Below are positions 1 through 4,986 of a stretch of DNA of 6,051 bases, in pieces. The DNA is from Nitrospirota bacterium (GTDB taxonomy: Bacteria; Nitrospirota; UBA9217). A program made the position numbers and the translations under genes. The notes under the pieces are model-generated. The model was given only the letters and a program-made list of their open reading frames with translations, was not told the DNA's origin and searched no databases. The stretch lies in assembly GCA_017885365.1 (NCBI GenBank), contig JAFNGD010000370.1, positions 131-6,181 of the forward strand, given 5' to 3'. Within the stretch, counting starts at the first letter, position 1. Each line of letters begins with the position of its first letter.

Positions 1-15
1 GCCTCCCATTCCACC

Positions 16-115
16 CTTCGACAACGCTTCGACAAGGCTTTTCAGAGCGCAGCGGGCGAACGGTATGACCTTTGACAGCATGAACTATTTCCGTTCATGC
101 TGAGCCTGTCGAAGC
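16..115. repeat. Dispersed palindromic intergenic repeat (REP-like)
   Basis: The left arm GCTTCGACAAGGCT (26-39) is the reverse complement of the right arm AGCCTGTCGAAGC (103-115) apart from one extra A. Inside lies a perfect 10-bp hairpin, CAGCATGAAC (76-85) against GTTCATGCTG (93-102), with a 7-base loop. The left side also contains CTTCGACAA twice in quick succession (16-24 and 27-35). The motif pair 'TTCGACAAGGCT / GTTCATGCTGAGCCTGTCGAAGC' is one I know as a widespread intergenic repeat in several bacterial phyla. An ATG at 97 sits inside the hairpin and opens the longest frame into selA, but it is better read as part of the repeat than as a start codon. Confidence 0.75.
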
Positions 116-228
116 ACTCAATCGGTTTGGGCGACAACCGGTATAAAGTTGACACATCCTGGCGCCTCTGTCAAGGCCGGATAACACCACATGCCATCCT
201 CGCTTCAACGACACATCTTACGAACGTA

Positions 229-257
229 TTGATATTCAACGTTTTCTATGTTATGTT
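229..257 (+). promoter_or_regulatory. Possible sigma-70 type promoter for selA
   Basis: TTGATA (229-234, five of six to TTGACA) is followed after 17 bases by TATGTT (252-257, four of six to TATAAT). Transcription from this pair would begin around 263-266, essentially on the selA ATG at 265, which has no Shine-Dalgarno sequence. The local DNA is also AT-richer than the genes. This is a pattern match only. A TTGACA at 149-154 has no acceptable -10 partner at 16-18 bases. Confidence 0.3.
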
Positions 258-264
258 ACCTGCC

Positions 265-1689
265 ATGAAAGAGCTCCTGCGGCAGCTGCCGTCCGTCGAT
301 GAACTGTTGAAAGAGGACAGGGTCAGGACGTGGCTCGGGACCCATCCCCGCGTCCTGGTACTCGACGCGCTCAGGACCGCACTGGACCGGAAACGCAAGG
401 CCGTAATTGACCGGTCCGGGAAAGGCGCGACCGACGTTGACCTATCCCTGCCAGCTGTTCTGAACAGCGCCGAAATTATTCTCGCTGATCTTTCCGAACC
501 AAGCCTCCGTCCCCTCATCAACGCCACAGGCGTCGTCGTGCACACGAACTTGGGCCGCTCGCTCCTCTCCGAGGCCGCCATCGAGCGCATCATCGAGGTG
601 AACCGCAGCTATTCGAACCTCGAGTACGACATCGCGGCCGGCGAGCGCGGCAAGCGGTATACCCACATCGAGGGCATCCTGACACGCCTCACCGGCGCTG
701 AGGCAGCCACGGCGGTGAACAACAACGCGGCTGCCGTGCTGCTCTGCCTGAACACCCTTGCCAAGGGCAAAGAGGTCATCGTCTCGCGCGGCGAACTTGT
801 GGAGATCGGCGGCTCATTCCGCGTGCCCGAGGTAATGGAGCGAAGCAGCGCCATCCTCCGCGAGGTGGGCTCCACGAACAAGACCCACCTCAAGGATTAC
901 CAGAAGGCCATCAATGAGAACACAGGCCTGCTGCTCAAGGTCCATACGAGCAACTACAAGATCGTCGGCTTTACGAAAGAGGTCTCCCCTGCCGAGCTTG
1001 CCGAACTCGGGAAGAAGCACAAGATCCCGGTGATGTGGGACCTCGGGAGCGGCAGCTTCCTCGATCTGGCGTCCTACGGCATCGGCGACGAGCCCACGGT
1101 GAAGCAGGCCATGGACGCAGGCGTGGACATCCTCACCTTCAGCGGCGACAAGCTTCTCGGCGGCCCCCAGGCAGGCATGATCCTGGGGAAGAAACAGTAC
1201 CTCGACCCCATCCGGTCGAACCCCCTCGCCCGGGCGCTGCGCATCGACAAGATGACCCTGGCTGCGCTCGAAGCAACGCTCACGCAGTACCTCGATGAAG
1301 AGAAGGCCATCCGAGACATCCCCACGCTCTGGATGCTGACCCAGCCGCTGTCAGAGATCCAGCGCAAAGCTGATCTCCTTGCATCGGGCATCAAAACAAT
1401 TGCAGATAATAAGCTCACCGTCGCCATCCAGGACGACCTTTCCCAGACCGGCGGCGGGGCCTTGCCCACGGGCAAGCTCCCCACCAAGGTCGTCGCGATC
1501 GGCCACAAGTCTTTAAGCGCGAATCAGATCGAGTCCAGGCTCCGCCTCGGCAAGCCAGCCATCATCACGCGCATCAAGGAAGGCATGGTCCTGTTCGATC
1601 CCCGGACACTGAACAACGGGGAGATCGGGAAGATCAGCGAAGCTGTAGGAAAGATACTTCGGGAGTCAGGAGACAGGAGACAGGAGTAA
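265..1689 (+). CDS. selA: L-seryl-tRNA(Sec) selenium transferase (selenocysteine synthase) SelA
   Basis: SelA is a cytosolic PLP enzyme that converts seryl-tRNA(Sec) to selenocysteinyl-tRNA(Sec) using selenophosphate. From ATG 265 the protein has 474 residues, close to the roughly 463 of E. coli SelA. An N-terminal tRNA-binding helical region (MKELLRQLPSVDELL) leads into the fold-type I PLP domain, with INATGVVVHTNLGRS, NNNAAAVLL, SRGELVEIGGSFR, KVHTSNY and the Schiff-base site SGDKLLGGPQAG. The PLP lysine is K296 (codon 1150), equivalent to K295 of E. coli. I chose ATG 265 because upstream in-frame ATG 97 lies in a repeat hairpin and the extra 56 residues have no counterpart in the family. 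ATG 253 is a possible alternative. No Shine-Dalgarno sequence precedes either. The last nine residues (ESGDRRQE plus the preceding R) are encoded largely by a 7-base repeat array, so the tail is probably not ancestral. selB follows 125 bases downstream on the same strand, the classic selAB order. Confidence 0.96.
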   Translation: MKELLRQLPSVDELLKEDRVRTWLGTHPRVLVLDALRTALDRKRKAVIDRSGKGATDVDLSLPAVLNSAEIILADLSEPSLRPLINATGVVVHTNLGRSLLSEAAIERIIEVNRSYSNLEYDIAAGERGKRYTHIEGILTRLTGAEAATAVNNNAAAVLLCLNTLAKGKEVIVSRGELVEIGGSFRVPEVMERSSAILREVGSTNKTHLKDYQKAINENTGLLLKVHTSNYKIVGFTKEVSPAELAELGKKHKIPVMWDLGSGSFLDLASYGIGDEPTVKQAMDAGVDILTFSGDKLLGGPQAGMILGKKQYLDPIRSNPLARALRIDKMTLAALEATLTQYLDEEKAIRDIPTLWMLTQPLSEIQRKADLLASGIKTIADNKLTVAIQDDLSQTGGGALPTGKLPTKVVAIGHKSLSANQIESRLRLGKPAIITRIKEGMVLFDPRTLNNGEIGKISEAVGKILRESGDRRQE

Positions 1690-1690
1690 G
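1663..1690 (+). repeat. Heptamer array A (four 7-base units, overlaps selA stop)
   Basis: Four consecutive 7-base units, GAGTCAG, GAGACAG, GAGACAG and GAGTAAG, fill this stretch exactly. The array encodes the end of SelA, and the final unit supplies the TAA stop (1687-1689). It is the reverse complement of the array before selB: 1667-1690 can pair with 1786-1809 at 22 of 24 positions. Short heptameric tandem repeats of this CTGACTC/GAGTCAG type are known as intergenic repeats in some bacteria. Here the array has run into a coding sequence. Confidence 0.85.
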
Positions 1691-1778
1691 GAAAAGATTA
1701 GGCCATCTTTCCATCTCCGCACTCCTTTTTTCTTTTCTCGTGCTTCTGAAGTTATTTTATACATGCCGTTTGCATATT

Positions 1779-1813
1779 CTGTATTCTGACTCCTGACTCC
1801 TGTCTCCTGCCCT
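1779..1813 (+). repeat. Heptamer array B (inverted copy, directly before selB)
   Basis: Units CTGTATT, CTGACTC, CTGACTC, CTGTCTC and CTGCCCT run in 7-base register and end one base before the selB ATG (1815). The array is the inverted partner of the one at the selA end. It occupies the place where a ribosome binding site would be expected, is pyrimidine-rich, and contains no Shine-Dalgarno match. The 95 bases between the two paired arms (1691-1785) are AT-richer than the flanking genes, and I see no gene, tRNA or rho-independent terminator in them. Confidence 0.8.
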
Positions 1814-1814
1814 T

Positions 1815-3716
1815 ATGAAATACACCATCCTCGGCACAGCAGGCCATATCGATCACGGCAAGTCAACGCTCGTCAAGGCGCTCACCGGCACGGACCCGGA
1901 CCGTCTGAAGGAAGAGAAGGAGCGCGGCATCACGCTGGACCTGGGCTTCGCGTCCCTTGACCTTCCCGGCGGCAACCGGCTCGGCATCGTGGACGTGCCG
2001 GGCCACGAAGGCCTGATCAAGAACATGCTGGCCGGCGTGGGAGGCATCGACATGGTGATGCTCGTCATCGCCGCCGACGAGGGCATCATGCCCCAGACGC
2101 GCGAGCACCTCGCCATCTGCGACCTCCTGCACGTCAAGCAGGGCCTCATCGCCCTGACCAAGATGGACGCGGCCGAGAAGGACTGGCTCGCCCTGGTCCA
2201 GGACGAGGTCCGGGATTTCGTGAAGGGCACCTTCCTCGAGAAGGCGCCCATCGTCCCGGTATCGGCCAAGACCGGCGAGAACCTCGACAAGCTGAAGCAG
2301 GAGCTGGACAAGCTCGCGAAAGAGGTCGCGCCGAAATCGCCCAACGGCATTCTACGACTGCCCATCGACCGCGTCTTCACCATGAAGGGCTTCGGCACGG
2401 TCATCACGGGCACCTTGCTCTCCGGAACGATCTCCCAGGACCAGGAAGTCGACATCCTGCCGAAGGGCATCACCACCAAGGTCCGGGGCATCCAATCGCA
2501 CAACCAGGCAGCCCAGCGGGCGGTGGCAGGTCAGCGCACGGCCGTGAACCTCCAGGGCGTGGAAAAGGACCAGCTCTCGCGCGGCGACACCATCGTGACG
2601 AAGGGATATTTCAAGACCACGCGGAACGTGGACTGTTCCCTCTCGCTGCTGAAGCAGGCTGCACGCAGTATCAAGACCGGCACGCGCATCCGGTTCTACA
2701 ACAACACGCAGGAGGCCATCGGCAGGGCAACGCTCGTCGGCAGCCAAGAGCTGAACCCCGGCGATTCCGGTTTCGTCCAGTTCCGTCTGGAGCAGCCGGT
2801 GCTGATCCAGCACGGCGACCGGTTCATCATCCGCTTCTATTCGCCTATGGAGACTCTGGGCGGCGGCATGGTCCTGAACCCCCATCCACGCCGCCACAAG
2901 AACAGCACCATGGAGGAGTCGGTCAAGAACCTTGGTATCCTCGAGACAGGCTCTCTGGAGGACAAGATCGCCCTACTCATTTCCGGCAAAATTCTGGCGG
3001 GCATGGAAGAGGCCGAGGTCATCGGCGCAGTCGCCACAGACAAGACACAGATCTCCGCTGCCCTGACCTCGCTGGCCCAGAAGAAGGTCATCGTGCGCGT
3101 GGACAACCTCTATGTCCATTCGTCCCATCTGGCGACGCTCGAAAAGAAGGTCCTGGACCTGATCGCCCAGTTCCACAAGGCGAACTCGCTCAAGCCCGGC
3201 ATCGACAAGGAAGAGGTCAAGGGCATGTTGAAGGTCCGGCTCCATCCCAAGGCCCTTGCCATGGCTATCGACGGCCTCATCCGGAAGAAACAGGTCGAGA
3301 CAGAGGGGTCGAAGCTGAAGCTGCCGGGATTCAAGCCCGCCGTGGGCAAGGACCAGGGCCTGTACAAGGACAAGATCGTCGAAGCCATCAAAAAAGGCGG
3401 CAGCCAGCCGCCGGTACGCGAGGAGTTTCCCGCCCTCTTCGGCATCACGGACAAGGACGCCAAGGACCTCCTGAAGCTGCTGGCCGATGAGGGCCGTGTG
3501 GTGCGCATCAACGATTCGCTCTACCTGGACAAGGCGGTGCTCGAGGCGATCAAGTCGGATCTGGTGAAGTTCCTGCAGGAGAAGAAAGAGATCGTCGTCG
3601 CCGAGTTCCGCGACATCGCCAAGACCTCCCGCAAGTTCGCCGTGCCGATCCTTGAATACCTCGATTCGCAGAAACTGACCCAGCGGGTCGGTGACAAGCG
3701 GGTGCTGCGGGGATAG
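1815..3716 (+). CDS. selB: Selenocysteine-specific translation elongation factor SelB
   Basis: SelB is the EF-Tu-like GTPase that carries selenocysteinyl-tRNA(Sec) to the ribosome and binds the mRNA SECIS hairpin next to an in-frame UGA. The 633-residue length is normal for bacterial SelB. The GTPase motifs are in order: G1 AGHIDHGKST (9-18), switch I KERGITLDLGF (35-45), G3 DVPGHE (60-65), G4 TKMD (115-118, with T in place of the usual N as is common in SelB) and G5 SAK (150-152). EF-Tu-like beta-barrel domains follow (LPIDRVFTMKGFGTVITGTL, then GDRFIIR). The C-terminal third has the winged-helix repeats that bind SECIS RNA and ends in the recognisable TSRKFAVPILEYLDSQKLT / RVGDKRVLRG. The start is fixed by the N-terminal match to the family. 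No Shine-Dalgarno sequence precedes it, which points to coupling with selA translation. Codon use is GC-rich like selA. Confidence 0.97.
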   Translation: MKYTILGTAGHIDHGKSTLVKALTGTDPDRLKEEKERGITLDLGFASLDLPGGNRLGIVDVPGHEGLIKNMLAGVGGIDMVMLVIAADEGIMPQTREHLAICDLLHVKQGLIALTKMDAAEKDWLALVQDEVRDFVKGTFLEKAPIVPVSAKTGENLDKLKQELDKLAKEVAPKSPNGILRLPIDRVFTMKGFGTVITGTLLSGTISQDQEVDILPKGITTKVRGIQSHNQAAQRAVAGQRTAVNLQGVEKDQLSRGDTIVTKGYFKTTRNVDCSLSLLKQAARSIKTGTRIRFYNNTQEAIGRATLVGSQELNPGDSGFVQFRLEQPVLIQHGDRFIIRFYSPMETLGGGMVLNPHPRRHKNSTMEESVKNLGILETGSLEDKIALLISGKILAGMEEAEVIGAVATDKTQISAALTSLAQKKVIVRVDNLYVHSSHLATLEKKVLDLIAQFHKANSLKPGIDKEEVKGMLKVRLHPKALAMAIDGLIRKKQVETEGSKLKLPGFKPAVGKDQGLYKDKIVEAIKKGGSQPPVREEFPALFGITDKDAKDLLKLLADEGRVVRINDSLYLDKAVLEAIKSDLVKFLQEKKEIVVAEFRDIAKTSRKFAVPILEYLDSQKLTQRVGDKRVLRG

Positions 3717-3721
3717 GAACT

Positions 3722-3752
3722 GCGGTCCCAGACCGCTGAACAACGATCAGCG
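3722..3752 (+). other. Two mutually exclusive small hairpins after selB
   Basis: GCGGTC (3722-3727) pairs perfectly with GACCGC (3731-3736) around a CCA loop. The overlapping CGCTGA (3734-3739) pairs perfectly with TCAGCG (3747-3752) around a 7-base loop. The two share CGC at 3734-3736, so only one can form at a time, and the second touches the GAGG ribosome binding site (3752-3755) of the next gene. Neither is followed by a T tract, so this is not a standard intrinsic terminator. A regulatory role is speculative. Confidence 0.35.
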
Positions 3753-3763
3753 AGGATGACAGC

Positions 3764-3949
3764 ATGACAAATGCAGAGAACGACAAGCGGCGATCCACCT
3801 GCTCCGTCTGCGGCAAGCGTCTGAGCATCAAGACCTCATCCAGAGATATCACGTGGCTTCCGAGCCAGGTCGTGGACGAGGGGCTGTACTGCGTCGAGTG
3901 TTTCAAGAAAAAAGGCGGGGGAAAGCCGACACGGAAGAACCAATCATAA
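3764..3949 (+). CDS. Small double-CxxC (zinc-ribbon-like) protein, copy 1
   Basis: This 61-residue basic protein carries two cysteine pairs, CSVC (C13, C16) and CVEC (C43, C46), the spacing of a treble-clef or zinc-ribbon site binding one zinc. Between them lie KRLS, a DI-W core and PSQV-D-GLYC, and the tail is lysine-rich and probably disordered. I do not recognise a named family. Possible roles include nucleic-acid binding or a structural accessory, but nothing in the sequence decides this. A GAGG Shine-Dalgarno sequence (3752-3755) lies 8 bases before the ATG. The gene begins 47 bases after selB and could be cotranscribed with it. A second paralog lies about 220 bases downstream. Both share the cysteines and are identical at 29 of 42 core positions, which argues that both are real and conserved. 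There is no membrane segment or signal peptide. Confidence 0.8.
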   Translation: MTNAENDKRRSTCSVCGKRLSIKTSSRDITWLPSQVVDEGLYCVECFKKKGGGKPTRKNQS

Positions 3950-3989
3950 TAAGGTCAATACTAATACAAACGCAAAGCATTGTTACGCT

Positions 3990-4030
3990 GTCATTGCGAG
4001 CGACCAACGGGAGCGCGGCAATCTCGTTGC
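3990..4030. repeat. Dispersed repeat of the GTCATTGCGAG...GGCAATCTC type
   Basis: GTCATTGCGAGCG (3990-4002) and GCGGCAATCTCGTTGC (4015-4030) are the two ends of a very common bacterial intergenic repeat family. ATTGC (3993-3997) and GCAAT (4018-4022) are inverted. Open frames running across this region on the + strand have no protein-like features and I treat them as chance frames in the repeat. Confidence 0.65.
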
Positions 4031-4042
4031 GTCCCCTATCCC

Positions 4043-4125
4043 GTCATTCCCGCGGACAGTAACCCCACCCTATCCCTCCCCTTAATTAAGGGGAGGAAAA
4101 AGGAGGGGTCATCAACGGGAATCCA
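4043..4125. repeat. Nested palindromic repeats between the two small zinc-protein genes
   Basis: The core is a perfect 22-bp palindrome, CCTCCCCTTAA/TTAAGGGGAGG (4075-4096). It is extended symmetrically by ACCCC (4062-4066) and GGGGT (4105-4109), giving a 48-bp imperfect palindrome in which 20 of 24 pairs form. Outside it lie GTCATTCCCGCG (4043-4054) and CGGGAATCC (4116-4124). These resemble the two halves of another widespread repeat, whose ATTCCCG/CGGGAAT arms normally sit close together. One repeat therefore seems to have landed inside another. No gene is seen in 3950-4161. Confidence 0.7.
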
Positions 4126-4161
4126 ACTTTTTCAAACGGAATTTATACCTCATTTTATCGC

Positions 4162-4167
4162 GAGGTG
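4162..4167 (+). promoter_or_regulatory. Shine-Dalgarno site that fixes the start of the second small gene
   Basis: GAGGTG lies 6 bases before ATG 4174, a standard distance. The in-frame GTG at 4165 falls inside this site, so it is better read as part of the ribosome binding site than as the start codon. Confidence 0.65.
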
Positions 4168-4173
4168 AAACTG

Positions 4174-4356
4174 ATGAATGCCTATGCAATAAAAAGACGA
4201 TCACATTGTTCTGTCTGCGGCAAGCGATTAAGCGTCAAGAATCTATTTGGAGATATTCAATGGCAACCCAGCCAGGTCAACGATGACGGGCTCTATTGTG
4301 TTGTCTGTTATAAAACAGTTAAAGAGAACAAGGCCCTGAAGGACCTTCGAGCGTAA
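4174..4356 (+). CDS. Small double-CxxC (zinc-ribbon-like) protein, copy 2
   Basis: This 60-residue paralog of the protein at 3764-3949 keeps all four cysteines (CSVC at C12/C15 and CVVC at C42/C45), the KRRS-CSVCGKRLS block, DI-W-PSQV and D-GLYCV. It differs at the N terminus, between K and DI, and in the lysine-rich tail. The likely ligand set is one zinc. Function is unknown. ATG 4174 is preferred over GTG 4165 because of the GAGGTG six bases upstream. Its DNA is visibly AT-richer at third codon positions than copy 1, although the proteins are close. This suggests either different selection or a different origin for the second copy rather than a very recent tandem duplication. The repeat cluster separating the two copies means they may not be cotranscribed. 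Confidence 0.78.
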   Translation: MNAYAIKRRSHCSVCGKRLSVKNLFGDIQWQPSQVNDDGLYCVVCYKTVKENKALKDLRA

Positions 4357-4384
4357 GGAACGTGTAGATGCCTTGCTCCGTTCG

Positions 4385-4390
4385 TATAAT
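4385..4390 (+). promoter_or_regulatory. Perfect -10 hexamer (TATAAT) upstream of the membrane protein gene
   Basis: TATAAT is an exact consensus -10 element, 71 bases before ATG 4462. The best -35 is weak: TGTAGA at 4363-4368 with a 16-base spacer matches three of six. There is no TGn extension. The remainder of 4357-4461 contains no supported gene. Confidence 0.35.
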
Positions 4391-4461
4391 CGCTGTTACA
4401 GATATATGGAGGCCATACAGATTTCGATAAGACGATATCTCCGATCTACGAGGGAGAAAAA

Positions 4462-4932
4462 ATGGATGACAATTCTATAACTGAATATGAGCAAAGTTTT
4501 GAAAACTGGCGTTTCTTGGTTGGGTTAAGATTTACAGTCCTCGCTTTTTCTCTTACACTTACCTCAGCGCTACTTTATGCAATATTTACTCTGCCCTTAT
4601 TTCGCGAAAAGATATTTCAGTATTTGGTCTCAATCATAGGCATAGTTTCCTCTTGGGCTATTATCATGCTTGAGGGCAGAAATCGGCAACTTTATTATTC
4701 ATGTATAAGACGTGCAAAAGAGATCGAATGTCAGAATGGTACGCAGAATCAAGATAAAAAGCAACACATGAACGGTCTCGCTCACGAGATGGATTCTGCT
4801 CCAGTTAAGTTTACGGCTTGGCATACCGGCGCAATGTATACACTTTATGGAATTATGCTTTTGATCTGGATTGCTCTGCTAATCGTAACCATGTGTGGCC
4901 GGTTCCCTGCACCACCAGTAGCTTTGAAATGA
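4462..4932 (+). CDS. Three-helix membrane protein of unknown function
   Basis: This 156-residue protein has a charged N-terminal stretch (1-17), hydrophobic segments at about 18-43, 53-70 and 121-145, and a polar section at about 71-118. That section begins EGRNRQLYYS, continues with a basic IRRAKEIE helix and is rich in Q, N and K, presumably on one face of the membrane. Three helices imply opposite sides for the two ends. I do not recognise the family; it is loosely reminiscent of small phage- or defence-associated membrane proteins, but no specific motif supports that. ATG 4462 has a good GGGAG Shine-Dalgarno sequence (4452-4456) five bases upstream. The gene is clearly AT-richer than selA, selB and the following gene, consistent with separate acquisition. 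Its stop codon is only 3 bases from the attC-like site, the arrangement of a gene in an integron cassette. No matching cassette boundary (GTTRRRY) is seen upstream. Confidence 0.8.
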   Translation: MDDNSITEYEQSFENWRFLVGLRFTVLAFSLTLTSALLYAIFTLPLFREKIFQYLVSIIGIVSSWAIIMLEGRNRQLYYSCIRRAKEIECQNGTQNQDKKQHMNGLAHEMDSAPVKFTAWHTGAMYTLYGIMLLIWIALLIVTMCGRFPAPPVALK

Positions 4933-4935
4933 CCG

Positions 4936-4983
4936 AACTAATCAATCGCTCAACCCGCCGAGCGGGTTAGCTCCTTGTTGGGC
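4936..4983 (+). other. Candidate integron attC site (short)
   Basis: The bases fold in the layout of an attC site. The R'-like AACTAAT (4936-4942) faces the R'' box GTTGGGC (4977-4983), an exact GTTRRRY match. A symmetric 5/5 unpaired spacer follows (4943-4947 and 4972-4976). Then comes a 10-bp stem, GCT-AACCCGC (4948-4950, 4952-4958) with GCGGGTT-AGC (4962-4971), capped by a CGA loop. C4951 bulges out of the stem, the same C seen in the classic TTCAAGC/GCTTAA attC arms (the extrahelical G of the bottom strand). Weak points are the poor R' box (five of seven to RYYYAAC) and the small overall size of 48 bp. The alternative is an ordinary hairpin, but no T tract follows to make it a terminator. 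Confidence 0.5.
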
Positions 4984-4986
4984 ACC

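Noticed and set aside
97..264. N-terminal extension of selA from ATG 97
   Set aside because: The ATG is inside a palindromic repeat hairpin, no ribosome binding site precedes it, and the extra residues have no counterpart in SelA. ATG 265 places the PLP lysine at the expected position.
1691..1785. Promoter, terminator or selC tRNA in the selA-selB gap
   Set aside because: No paired -35/-10, no hairpin followed by a T run, and no cloverleaf could be built. The T-rich stretch near 1725-1737 lacks a GC stem before it.
2352..3743. Long open frames on the - strand across selB (for example 2973-3743)
   Set aside because: They are mirror frames created by the GC-rich codon bias of selB. Their translations show no family motif and they lie opposite a well-supported gene.
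3853..4168. Two overlapping + strand open frames (3853-4062 and 3980-4168)
   Set aside because: They run through the 3' end of the first small zinc-protein gene and the palindromic repeats, have arginine/serine-rich repeat translations, and lack ribosome binding sites.
4406..4480. A 24-codon frame starting at ATG 4406 and overlapping the start of the membrane-protein gene
   Set aside because: It could be a leader peptide, but it has no ribosome binding site and no regulatory codon run, so chance is the simpler reading.
4948..4954. GCTCAAC as the R' box of the attC candidate
   Set aside because: It matches RYYYAAC exactly, but using it would leave a site of only 36 bp and break the strong stem. 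The fold with R' at 4936-4942 explains more bases.
4952..4968. Hairpin AACCCGC/GCGGGTT as a rho-independent terminator
   Set aside because: The stem is good, but it is followed by AGCTCCTTGTTG rather than a T tract. The wider fold suits an attC-like site better.
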